The position numbers and the translations under genes were made by a program. From Bacillota bacterium (GTDB lineage: Bacteria > Bacillota > Clostridia > Lachnospirales > Lachnospiraceae): a DNA stretch of 64,000 nucleotides. The DNA lies in NCBI GenBank assembly GCA_023415055.1, contig JAEZLZ010000113.1, positions 59,693-123,692 of the forward strand, given 5' to 3'. A model generated the notes under the pieces. The model did not search any database. It had not been told where the DNA came from and saw only the letters and a list, made by a program, of their open reading frames with translations. Shown here one piece after another: positions 25,671 to 33,932 of the stretch; positions within the stretch are counted from its first letter, which is position 1; every line of letters begins with the position of its first letter.

Positions 25671-26927
25671 CTACAGATAAAAATAGAGCGATTGTATCAG
25701 GTAGTCAAGCTCTCGGTCATTCGCGCCTTTCAGTAAGTAATTTTTGAGCGGCTGAATCGTAGAAGCCCCCTTAATATAGCTATTCATCAGTTTATCGTAT
25801 CGTTTCTTCTGTGAAACAGAAGAATCTTTTTTAAAATAACCCCAAATATGCTGCGCTGCATTCACCTGCGCTCCGATATTCTCCGGTAACAGAGAAGTCT
25901 TCTCCACGATAGAATAGAATTCTCTGGCCACGAAATCATTCTTGTCCTTCAATAGCTCTCTGATTGCCTGATAAGCTCTTGCATCCTTACTTAAGATATA
26001 ATACTTATATCTAGCCCATTCCGACTCCAGTCTTTTAGCTGTGGTTTTCGCTAGCAATACATTATTGCATTTTATGGCAGAAAGATTCTTATCCTTTACC
26101 TCAAGCATAATATCCGGCTCAAGTTCCCTTAATAATTGATAATACTCCAAAAACGGTTCAAAAAAGATGGTATCTGAATGACTGCCGGGTAAAGCCTGCT
26201 CCTTCTGTTGGGAATAATGTATCTTCTGTCTTCCATCCTCATTCCTCCAGGTCGCTCTGCATAGTAGAATGATATCATAAACTGTACATTGCGTTAGGGA
26301 CGGGTTGATTTGATGGTGAAGATTATCAAAGACTACGGGTGCACCGCATTCTTCTGATATCTTTAATACCTCATGAATTGTAAAGCAGCGTTCATCATTT
26401 TCGATCACGAGTCTTCGACGAATCTCTTCCGGTAAACGCCGGTATTCATGGAGAAATCGATTAGCAGCCTCTGCCTTGTTTCCATATACCCCTCCAATGT
26501 GGAGAATCAACTTATTAGTCTGATCTGCGCCAAGTGCATCTAAAAACCTGGCATGGTAGATAAGCTCCTGAACTGCTTTCTCCACCACCTCATGGTTATT
26601 CGAATTCAACACGGTATATTGTCCCGGATGCATGGATACTCGTATTCCGGCTTTCTTAATCTTCGTTCCAAGCAGCTCAAACTGCTCACGGTAGTCCTGC
26701 CACCAGTGCACGGAATTAATCGGATGGGATCCGAAGGGAATTAGATCCGAGCTGATTCGAAAAAGCTTAATACTATTCTTATTGTTATAATCAATCATCT
26801 CTTCCAGCGCTTCTAGGTTCTTACTGATCAGCTTACGGATATTTTTTTCCGAAGCATTTTTTAATGTGCAGCCAGAAACAGAGGTCCCTGGAACACCCAC
26901 TAATAAGCATGCATAGCCAATTGCCAT
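25671..26927 (-). CDS. uvsE: UV damage endonuclease UvsE
   Basis: UvsE nicks DNA 5' to UV photoproducts and starts an excision repair route independent of UvrABC. The 418-residue protein has the TIM-barrel core expected of the family: IGYACLLVGVPG at the start, KLFRISSDLIPFGSH, VSMHPGQYTVLNS, LILHIGGVYGNK, LVIENDER, and FDNLHHQ. These supply the metal-binding His and Glu residues. The C-terminal 120 residues are longer than in the minimal enzyme. AGGAGG for this gene is inside the last codons of the upstream plsY-like gene, only 2 bases lie between stop and start, and so the genes are translationally coupled. Confidence 0.92.
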   Translation of the reverse strand: MAIGYACLLVGVPGTSVSGCTLKNASEKNIRKLISKNLEALEEMIDYNNKNSIKLFRISSDLIPFGSHPINSVHWWQDYREQFELLGTKIKKAGIRVSMHPGQYTVLNSNNHEVVEKAVQELIYHARFLDALGADQTNKLILHIGGVYGNKAEAANRFLHEYRRLPEEIRRRLVIENDERCFTIHEVLKISEECGAPVVFDNLHHQINPSLTQCTVYDIILLCRATWRNEDGRQKIHYSQQKEQALPGSHSDTIFFEPFLEYYQLLRELEPDIMLEVKDKNLSAIKCNNVLLAKTTAKRLESEWARYKYYILSKDARAYQAIRELLKDKNDFVAREFYSIVEKTSLLPENIGAQVNAAQHIWGYFKKDSSVSQKKRYDKLMNSYIKGASTIQPLKNYLLKGANDRELDYLIQSLYFYL

Positions 26928-26929
26928 AA

Positions 26930-27529
26930 TTACCTCCTATGTTTGTATTTATGATACGCCTTCTCATTGATATACTCCTTAACATTATTTCGACAGGCAA
27001 ATATGATCAGTATGGAATAGGCTAAGGTATAAAGCACTACAACAGTAGAATAATCAGTAAAGAATAATATTAGCGGAAAGATTAGAAGTGCATAAAGGCT
27101 TGTGATGGTGTATTTTCTTACAAAGGGATAGATAACCACACAGGTCAGAAATAAATATAGTATAAACAACGGCTGGTAAGCGATTAACGCACCAAATATT
27201 GTAGACATTCCTTTCCCACCGCGAAAATGCAACTGCAAGGGGAAGATGTGGCCGAGCAAAACCATGAAGATACATAGAAGAACCGTCCACTCAATCATCA
27301 AGATTGAACGGGATATTATTACAACCAGAGCACCTTTGGCACCGTCACCGAGAAAGGTCAGAATAAATCCCTTTTTTCCGGCAAGGCGACTGACATTCAT
27401 TGCTCCCGTAGCACTCGTCCCAACCTCCCTGATATCTTTTTGATAAAACAGGCGTGTATAATAGTAGCCTGTATTAAAACAGCCGAAACAGTAGCTTATA
27501 ATCGCAAAAAGCACTATCTTCATTACCAT
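26930..27529 (-). CDS. plsY: PlsY-like glycerol-3-phosphate acyltransferase
   Basis: A 199-residue membrane protein of the PlsY family, which transfers an acyl group from acyl-phosphate to glycerol-3-phosphate, the first step of phospholipid synthesis. The three family motifs are recognisable: GTSATGAMNVSR followed by LTFLGDGAKGALVV, then LGHIFPLQLHFRGGKGMST. The first motif differs from the usual GSGNIGATN, so this may be a divergent paralogue rather than the housekeeping enzyme. About five to seven hydrophobic segments are present. GGTGGAGG precedes the ATG. It is the first gene of a two-gene operon with uvsE. Confidence 0.82.
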   Translation of the reverse strand: MVMKIVLFAIISYCFGCFNTGYYYTRLFYQKDIREVGTSATGAMNVSRLAGKKGFILTFLGDGAKGALVVIISRSILMIEWTVLLCIFMVLLGHIFPLQLHFRGGKGMSTIFGALIAYQPLFILYLFLTCVVIYPFVRKYTITSLYALLIFPLILFFTDYSTVVVLYTLAYSILIIFACRNNVKEYINEKAYHKYKHRR

Positions 27530-27645
27530 GATAAAACCTCCACCGAAAGATCATTCTTCTCTGATTTAAGTATTGCCATGAAATTCCGTATTATTGGTAT
27601 CACCTTATTTTACTATAATACACACCTGTTATACAATGCCTCTCA

Positions 27646-28947
27646 TTATTTCCGTTCAAGATAAAGAAGAAGCTGTTTTTGCCACTCACAATTCGGTTCA
27701 TAGTCTATGATATCAATATTACCCGCCTCCTGTAGAATGCTCTTCTTAAGAAATAGAAGCTCTTCTTCCCCCAGAAGCTGATAGACCTTTTGATATTCCT
27801 CCGGGTAAAAGCACTCCTCCAGAAGATCTGTCAAATCAATGATGCTTCTGACTTTCTCTTTGATCAGAGAAACCTTTGCTTCCACCGTGACTAAACTACC
27901 AATAACCTGTATTAATTCTCGCAGTTCTTCATCCTCCATCGATATTCCTCCAAATATCTCTTCGGATTCTCTTCTCTCCCCTTCGGTCAGAGTAAAGAAA
28001 CGTTCCAGAGCATCGAGCTTAACATTATTACAAAGTCTGACCTTCAGCTCCGGTACTGACCTCATAAGATAATGTAACTCCTCCTTAGAAAACATAAGCA
28101 TTTCTCCCAACGCTTCAACTGTCTCTCTTAGGATTTGCTCAATATCGTCTTCTTTCTTTCCGCCTAGGATATATTTGAGTTCACCAAGCTCTGTTCGAGA
28201 TATCGAAAGCTCACGGCAATCCTTGTGAAGCAATAGACAACCCAGCGCATTGATTATTGTAAGCTCACAAAGATTAATCAGCAGCTGCTCGGCTTCCGGA
28301 TTATAATAATGAAGAATTCGGTTGATTCTTACAAGTGCAAACTTCTGTAAAATCGAATCCTCAATGCTTATTTGTTTCAGATACTGATAAAGATACTCCA
28401 TGCCCAAATAGTCCTGTAGCTCAATCATAAGCGGATAATCAATGCTTCCGCCCGCCTCATGTGCTCCAAACTCTGTATTATAATCATGGAAGGCTTCTTC
28501 CAACCCGACAAACAAGGTGTCGTGATAAGCAATGCTCATGTAACTACGATATTCCGCTTGCAGTAGCTTTAAAAGGTTATATGCTTCTTTTCTGAGCTGT
28601 TCAATGACCTCCACACCACGCCAGAACAGAACGGTCATTGTTCCACCGTTCAGATGCTTCAATCTTTCATTCATGTCTGTGGCTGTCTTTAAATAAGCTC
28701 CAATCAGATAAGAGATCGATTGCAGAAGCTCCTGCGCTTTCTCTACCGGTATGGAACTGCTTTCTCCATTATTATATCGGTCCACCTCCTTTGTTACCAG
28801 CTCTAATATTTCGTAACGTATTGCATCCAGCCTGCTCTCCGATAAAATTCCTTTCTCCATCGCTTCCTGTAAGAGAGACTGAAAATAGTTCCCTTGATTA
28901 AGCTTTAATTCATTTATCGCTGCACCAATATGTTCCAGAGAATTCAT
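27646..28947 (-). CDS. Uncharacterised protein, DUF6179-like
   Basis: A 433-residue acidic, Leu- and Glu-rich, all-helical protein with no membrane segment, signal peptide or catalytic motif that I recognise. It resembles the DUF6179 family known from clostridia. It is encoded 26 bases after the DUF6323-like gene and shares its orientation, with AGGAGG before the ATG at 28947, so they form one operon. The pair probably acts together. Family assignment is from general resemblance and context; the function is unknown. Confidence 0.65.
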   Translation of the reverse strand: MNSLEHIGAAINELKLNQGNYFQSLLQEAMEKGILSESRLDAIRYEILELVTKEVDRYNNGESSSIPVEKAQELLQSISYLIGAYLKTATDMNERLKHLNGGTMTVLFWRGVEVIEQLRKEAYNLLKLLQAEYRSYMSIAYHDTLFVGLEEAFHDYNTEFGAHEAGGSIDYPLMIELQDYLGMEYLYQYLKQISIEDSILQKFALVRINRILHYYNPEAEQLLINLCELTIINALGCLLLHKDCRELSISRTELGELKYILGGKKEDDIEQILRETVEALGEMLMFSKEELHYLMRSVPELKVRLCNNVKLDALERFFTLTEGERRESEEIFGGISMEDEELRELIQVIGSLVTVEAKVSLIKEKVRSIIDLTDLLEECFYPEEYQKVYQLLGEEELLFLKKSILQEAGNIDIIDYEPNCEWQKQLLLYLERK

Positions 28948-28973
28948 CCTATTCCTCCTCTTATATAACTTGA

Positions 28974-29480
28974 CTAATATTCCTTCTCATCCCAATCCAG
29001 AAAATCCACATAATTATCTTCATAGCCGTCCAAGTCCCGATAATCCTTTGTTCCATAACGTATATCTCTGCAATAATTCTCGAGCATAGTACTCTGAAGA
29101 AACTCAATGGAGCCCTGGCATACTTCCTCGTAATAATTCTTCATAATCTGTATCAATTCATCATCGGATAAGTTCTCTATTGCTTCATTCTTAAAGTAAT
29201 AAAAGCATTCTTGAAGCTCCATCAGTGATTCCGCATAATTTTGCTGACAGAGATAAGCAGAATCAGCAAATTCCATGATGATTTTCTGTAAGACTCCCCC
29301 ACCGAACTCCACACGTCCTGTCTGCTGTAAGACTTCCCTCCGATGTTCGATCAATTGTTGTATCTCCTCGTCTGTAAGACTCAACTGATAACGTGAGGTA
29401 AAATCATTACATTGTTGAATCACTGCAGCTGACTGTTGTTTGAGAAAGATCATTGGTAGCAACATAAATTGATTGTCCAT
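28974..29480 (-). CDS. Uncharacterised protein, DUF6323-like
   Basis: A 168-residue helical, acidic protein, first gene of a two-gene operon with the DUF6179-like gene. Recognisable features are SLTDEEIQQLIEHRREVL and a segment rich in aromatic and acidic residues near the C-terminus (residues 135-168, with NYVDFLDWDEKEY). No catalytic motif is seen. AAAGGAA precedes the ATG. It resembles the DUF6323 family. Its divergent upstream region holds a strong plus-strand promoter for a possible small RNA. Confidence 0.65.
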   Translation of the reverse strand: MDNQFMLLPMIFLKQQSAAVIQQCNDFTSRYQLSLTDEEIQQLIEHRREVLQQTGRVEFGGGVLQKIIMEFADSAYLCQQNYAESLMELQECFYYFKNEAIENLSDDELIQIMKNYYEEVCQGSIEFLQSTMLENYCRDIRYGTKDYRDLDGYEDNYVDFLDWDEKEY

Positions 29481-29516
29481 AAGTAAACATTCCTTTCTAC
29501 TTTTTAAAAAAAGGGG

Positions 29517-29545
29517 TTGACATTCCAGAATAAATGTGCTATGAT
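29517..29545 (+). promoter_or_regulatory. Consensus sigma-A promoter with no gene after it
   Basis: TTGACA (29517-29522), a 17-base spacer and TATGAT (29540-29545). The next plus-strand gene is more than 7 kb away, and an intrinsic terminator comes about 100 bases later. Confidence 0.75.
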
Positions 29546-29551
29546 TATTAT

Positions 29552-29667
29552 GGAATAATGTATTTAATGTAATTTATGATATAGCTAACTGATATTATAT
29601 TCTATTTTCTGATAATCGTCAATATTATATTTTCTGATTCTAAGAGCTCCTGTGCAGCTCTTTTTTT
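29552..29667 (+). ncRNA. Candidate small RNA, about 116 nt
   Basis: The unit runs from the expected start point of the promoter at 29517-29545 to an intrinsic terminator made of AAGAGCT (29642-29648), a 7-base loop and AGCTCTT, with seven T ending at 29667. The body is AT-rich with no open frame over 5 codons after a ribosome site. It contains two near-copies of an element ending TATTTTCTGAT, at about 29593-29613 and 29622-29638. I do not recognise a known RNA family. It could regulate in trans or be a decayed gene's leader. Confidence 0.45.
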
Positions 29668-29730
29668 ATGTATTACAACAAAGTATCCGCTTGCAGCTAC
29701 TTCCGATGCCTGCTTCGCAATAATAGATCA

Positions 29731-29780
29731 AAAAACCTGTTATTGTGTTATGGAGAGAGTCCATCATACAATAACAGGTT
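29731..29780 (-). terminator. Intrinsic terminator of the M20 peptidase operon
   Basis: A 13-bp stem (29734-29746 with 29768-29780), plus an inner TGGA/TCCA, is followed on the minus strand by a T-run. It lies 11 bases after the stop at 29791. Confidence 0.88.
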
Positions 29781-29790
29781 AATATAATTT

Positions 29791-31233
29791 CTAGCAGTTT
29801 TTCATTAATGTGATATAAAACTCCACTGTCTTACAAAGCTTCGATACCGGAATACGTTCATTATTACCGTGAATCAAGCTTCTCTCTTCCTTACTTAATT
29901 CCATCGCACTGAAACGATATACCCGATCGGTGATTCGGCAGTAATGTCTGGAATCGCTGCAGGCCATCATAAGATAAGGTGCGACTATAACCTCCGGCCA
30001 GGTTGCTTTGACTGCTTTGATTAACTTCTGATATTCTTTAGAGTCCATATCGGAGCAGGGTGACGGGTTTACCCCATTCACTACTTCTACCTTAATGTTG
30101 TCATTTTTTATTATCTTCTGTAGATAGTTCTTTGCATAATCCATGGTATCTGTTCCCAATAGCCTAAGATTTGCACCTGCCTCAACTTTGGTAGGCAGTA
30201 CGTTGATCGTCTCACTGCCCTCTACCATCGTTACCGCACAAGTGGTTCTCATCATTGCATTCAACTCACCTCCGGAGAGCTTGCCAATCAGATTAAGAAC
30301 CGGTGCAAAGCACCATAGGTTTGCAAATAGAATCCGGTACGCAAAGCTGCTATGCCTTCCAAGAACATCCATCATCGCTCTTACCGGTTTGGTCAGCTGA
30401 AAATGAAACGGGTACTTCTCAATCGCGAGAATTGCCTTTGCCATCTTCCCAAGCATAGAATGAATCGGCGGTGTTGAAGCGTGCCCACCGGTACCGGTAC
30501 TGGAAAGTGAGATATTCGTAATTCCTTTTTCCGCTATACCGATTAGAGCTGCTGATTTTGTAACTCCCGGAAACACTTTGTCAACGACTGCTCCGCCTTC
30601 ATCTAATACTAAAGCTGGCCTCACGCCCCTCTTTTCTAACTCTCTGACGATTGCAGGACAGCTCTCACCAAAGATTTCTTCATCTCCGGAAAAGGAAAAA
30701 TATATATCCTGCTGCGGTACGAACCCTTTGGAGATCAGATATTCAGCAGCCTCCAGGATACCGCAAAGAGTACTCTTCGTATCGAGAGTTCCTCTTCCCC
30801 ATAGTATTTCTTCTTCGACTTTGCCGTCAAACGGTGGTATCCGCCAACCACTTTCATCTGCGAGAACCACATCGTAATGTGACATCAGAACTAAAGGCTG
30901 ATCCGATGCCTTACCTTTAAAGTGATAAAGTATACCGCTCTTACCGATAAATTCTCTGGAACATGCTTTATGTATCAAAGGATATCTCTCTTCCAGCAGC
31001 GTCTGAAACCGTTCGAATTCCCCCCAATTTACCTTGCTATCCTCGATGTTTGATATGGTACGGCATCGTATCATATCAGACATATTCCTGACGATTCTTT
31101 TTTTGTCCAGGTCCACTGACTCTACCTGCGAATACTCTTGCTCTATCGGCCGATATAAGAAGGCACGGATCAGAATGACCAGCAATGCTGTTACAAGTAC
31201 GATCAAGATGATTAAGCCAATAATATGATGCAT
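29791..31233 (-). CDS. M20-family metallopeptidase with N-terminal membrane anchor
   Basis: A 480-residue zinc-dependent amidase or peptidase of the carboxypeptidase-S type. A hydrophobic segment at residues 4-25 anchors it. The metal ligands are in MSHYDVV (His, with the following catalytic Asp), GRGTLDTKS, and SFSGDEEIFG (the Glu pair), with the dimerisation domain at about 235-360 containing TGTGGHASTPP. A late DSRHYC supplies the last His ligand. It is the last gene of an operon with two membrane proteins, ending at a terminator. The membrane proteins probably import or export its substrate or product; the substrate is unknown. Confidence 0.9.
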   Translation of the reverse strand: MHHIIGLIILIVLVTALLVILIRAFLYRPIEQEYSQVESVDLDKKRIVRNMSDMIRCRTISNIEDSKVNWGEFERFQTLLEERYPLIHKACSREFIGKSGILYHFKGKASDQPLVLMSHYDVVLADESGWRIPPFDGKVEEEILWGRGTLDTKSTLCGILEAAEYLISKGFVPQQDIYFSFSGDEEIFGESCPAIVRELEKRGVRPALVLDEGGAVVDKVFPGVTKSAALIGIAEKGITNISLSSTGTGGHASTPPIHSMLGKMAKAILAIEKYPFHFQLTKPVRAMMDVLGRHSSFAYRILFANLWCFAPVLNLIGKLSGGELNAMMRTTCAVTMVEGSETINVLPTKVEAGANLRLLGTDTMDYAKNYLQKIIKNDNIKVEVVNGVNPSPCSDMDSKEYQKLIKAVKATWPEVIVAPYLMMACSDSRHYCRITDRVYRFSAMELSKEERSLIHGNNERIPVSKLCKTVEFYITLMKNC

Positions 31234-31248
31234 TCGAATCCCCCCGTT

Positions 31249-31908
31249 CTATAATTTATTCTTCTTATAAAGTATTCTGGCGGCTGCAATGGAGATCAGA
31301 GAACCGACCGGAACCAGGATACCTACCGAACCTGCAAGAGACGGCAGAAGGATAAATAAAAGAATCATAAAGAACATCGGTGCAAGAGATATCTTCCAAT
31401 TCTTACTCACATAAACGACAGCCAGAGCCCCAAACAAGGAAGGGAGAATATTCTCAAAGGCAGGTTTGAGTACCGGTGAATTGATGATCGGTGCTAAGCT
31501 GGCCAGCAGCATTACTCCGATCGCGATGATGATTGTAGTAACGATGGAGGAGGTTGCAACCGCAATCGTAGATATTACCTCTCCTTCCTCAGTTCCTGAC
31601 TTCACCTTCGCATTTTCCATAGCACTGAGTGCACTTGGAACCTTCAGATTCGTAAGATTGCCTGTCACAAAAGCGAGATAAGAGCCTCCGGTACCTAGCA
31701 TCGGAGTAAAGGTTATGACTTCGATGGTTCCAACCGTCCAAAAAATTGGAGCAACCCCCAGTAAACCCTTGAATACCGGTGACAATCCGGGCCAGGCATT
31801 ATAGTAGATGGATATGGCTATTGGAACACACAGTAGAAGTATCACCGCTGTCCAGATCCATATTCTACCGTATATATGCGACATTTCCTCGTATGATTTT
31901 TGCTTCAT
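31249..31908 (-). CDS. Membrane protein paired with the DUF5058 gene
   Basis: A 219-residue protein with about five or six hydrophobic segments and a Lys-rich tail. The segment FWTVGTIEVITFTPMLGTGGSYLAFVTGNL is glycine-rich and looks like a substrate-path loop. It lies 13 bases after the DUF5058 gene and 15 bases before the M20 peptidase gene, with AAGGAGGAG before its ATG, so the three form an operon. I cannot name the family. Together with the DUF5058 protein it may be the two halves of a transporter. Confidence 0.75.
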   Translation of the reverse strand: MKQKSYEEMSHIYGRIWIWTAVILLLCVPIAISIYYNAWPGLSPVFKGLLGVAPIFWTVGTIEVITFTPMLGTGGSYLAFVTGNLTNLKVPSALSAMENAKVKSGTEEGEVISTIAVATSSIVTTIIIAIGVMLLASLAPIINSPVLKPAFENILPSLFGALAVVYVSKNWKISLAPMFFMILLFILLPSLAGSVGILVPVGSLISIAAARILYKKNKL

Positions 31909-31921
31909 TTGATTCTCCTCC

Positions 31922-32644
31922 TTATCCGATCAATGGTGTGATTACAGCAGCAAATGCCATTGCTCCCAGCATACTAATGGGCAGAGCATAGTTTTGCAGC
32001 CAGGTCATTTTCCGTTTCTTAATGAGCAGACCACAAGCCACCATTATAGTTGCGGAAAACAGAAGAACAAAGAAAGGAAGCCAACCTGCCAAACCACCCC
32101 TGATATCAGCAAAAACCATCCCAAGGAAGGCTGATATCATTCCTAAAAACATAGCTGTAATAAACAGGTCACCCCATTTGTTATCCTTTGTCTTAATGGA
32201 TAGCAACCCTTTTTGAATCCTTTTTAGCAGAACAGGCACTAGAATAATACTGGGCATAATGCCAAGCGTCATAACCCAAGCTATCGCCGAATATACCTTG
32301 GAATCCGTAATGGTCTCGGATAAGGATACCTTAAGCGCATTCGCCGTGGTTGTAGCTGCGGGTAACTCATAGGTAATCGCTCCAATGACACTGAGTCTGA
32401 TCCAGGGAAGCGGTAACCCCAGGAATTTAGACAGGGTAACTACTCCCAGCAAGATTGAGACTGCTGGAGCTATGGTAAAGATTGCTGTGGAAAGGATCGT
32501 CTTTTTGACCTGTCCCATATCCATGCCGAGAACCCTGGCATGTCGATATGCGCGAATCAGGAAGAAAAAAGATTGTGCCAATACAAAAAGTATTACGATT
32601 ACTGCGACAGCATAAAGAAAGCTGCTGTTTGGATCAAATTTCAT
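31922..32644 (-). CDS. DUF5058 family membrane protein
   Basis: A 240-residue protein with about six or seven hydrophobic segments, first gene of the operon with a second membrane protein and the M20 peptidase. It resembles the DUF5058 family. A conserved-looking segment is IGAITYELPAATTTANALK near the centre. AGGAGGAG precedes the ATG at 32644. The family has no assigned function that I know of. The linkage to a peptidase suggests transport of a peptide or N-acyl amino acid. Confidence 0.8.
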   Translation of the reverse strand: MKFDPNSSFLYAVAVIVILFVLAQSFFFLIRAYRHARVLGMDMGQVKKTILSTAIFTIAPAVSILLGVVTLSKFLGLPLPWIRLSVIGAITYELPAATTTANALKVSLSETITDSKVYSAIAWVMTLGIMPSIILVPVLLKRIQKGLLSIKTKDNKWGDLFITAMFLGMISAFLGMVFADIRGGLAGWLPFFVLLFSATIMVACGLLIKKRKMTWLQNYALPISMLGAMAFAAVITPLIG

Positions 32645-32791
32645 AGTACTTCTCCTCCTACCTTATTTTTTTAGTATCCCCTTACTTTTTTTATGTTTTT
32701 TATTACTTGGTACATGAGATTGAATTTACGAGCTTTATTAACTGTGCCTTCGTCTAGCCGAACAATATACTGCACAAACAGTAAATCTGTT

Positions 32792-33889
32792 TTAGCTATG
32801 TGATTGGTGTGTATGTATATGATGTATATCCGGTGTATGAATATGATTATGCTGTATCGCTTCATGGGTATGAAGATGACTGTGCTCTCCGGTAAACGGA
32901 GGATTATGAATATGAGTGTGATGTCCGTCATCATGTCTGTGCTTATGCTCATGCGCGATTGCTTCATGAAGATGGGAATGCTGATGCAGCTCTGAAACCG
33001 CCAAGAAGCTTCCGATCAGCATGATTATGAGCGCAAGCAGAAACTGCAGTGCAATTCCCTCCCGGTAGATGAGCCAGGAGATAAATACCCCGATAAAGGG
33101 AGCTGTTGCGTAATATGCACTGGTCCTCGCCGCTCCCAGCTCTCTCTGAGCCTTAATATAGCAGTAGATGCTAAGTCCATATGCCACAAAGCCTAATAAC
33201 ATGGCACATAAGATTAATAGAATATTCTTACTGTACTGTCCCATGATCAGAGCAATCATCATTGCTCCTGAACCGGATCCAATTCCCTTGATCAAGACGA
33301 TCTCAAGCGGGTCCTTGACCGATAACATTCGTGTACAATTATTCTCAAGCCCCCAAAAGCAGCAAGCAATCAGAACAAATATTGAGCCAAGGGTAAAGGT
33401 AATACTTTCCCTTCCCTCAAAGCAGAGTACAATACTGGAGATCGTGATCAGTCCAATAGCAAGCCACATTCTCTTACCGATCGCTTCCTTGAATATCAGA
33501 AGAGCAAGGAAAGAGGTTGCTACGATTTCAAAATTGTTCAACAAAGATACGCTCGCAGGCTCAGACAGCGATAAACCAACCATAAGAAAGATAGGAGCAC
33601 CGATATCAAGTACGATCATGGCAATGACATAGGGCAGCTCTTTTCTGGTCAGTTTTGCTTCTTTTAGTTCCTTCTTTCCTATCTTCTTTATTATTTGAAT
33701 GAATAACATCCCGAAGCCTGCTCCCAGATACAGGAGTGCGGCAAGAAAGGCCGGTTGCAGTTCAATTAACAGAAGCTTTGATACCGGTGAGCTGATCCCA
33801 TACAAAGCCGCTGCAAGCATCGCCGTGATTACTGCACCGGGTGTCATCTGAATTGCTATTTTTTGTGGATGCGATTTCTCTTTCTTCAT
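32792..33889 (-). CDS. EamA (DMT) family transporter with histidine-rich tail
   Basis: A 365-residue membrane protein with ten hydrophobic helices forming two EamA repeats (about 15-150 and 165-300). The tail, residues 302-365, has 24 His among 64 residues in patterns such as HEHKHRHDDGHHTHIH. Such a tail suggests binding of zinc, nickel or a similar metal in the cytosol or outside, although EamA proteins usually carry metabolites. Either metal export or metal-sensed regulation of transport is possible. An overlapping short frame on the same strand is a shadow of the His repeat. The gene lies between the DUF5058 operon and an aldehyde dehydrogenase. Confidence 0.88.
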   Translation of the reverse strand: MKKEKSHPQKIAIQMTPGAVITAMLAAALYGISSPVSKLLLIELQPAFLAALLYLGAGFGMLFIQIIKKIGKKELKEAKLTRKELPYVIAMIVLDIGAPIFLMVGLSLSEPASVSLLNNFEIVATSFLALLIFKEAIGKRMWLAIGLITISSIVLCFEGRESITFTLGSIFVLIACCFWGLENNCTRMLSVKDPLEIVLIKGIGSGSGAMMIALIMGQYSKNILLILCAMLLGFVAYGLSIYCYIKAQRELGAARTSAYYATAPFIGVFISWLIYREGIALQFLLALIIMLIGSFLAVSELHQHSHLHEAIAHEHKHRHDDGHHTHIHNPPFTGEHSHLHTHEAIQHNHIHTPDIHHIHTHQSHS

Positions 33890-33932
33890 TCTTTCATCCT
33901 CTTAGCTTTCAAACAGAGTAGATTACAAGAGG

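Noticed and set aside
32671..32967. Overlapping 98-codon frame at the end of the EamA gene
   Set aside because: It is a shadow of the His-rich tail on the same strand.
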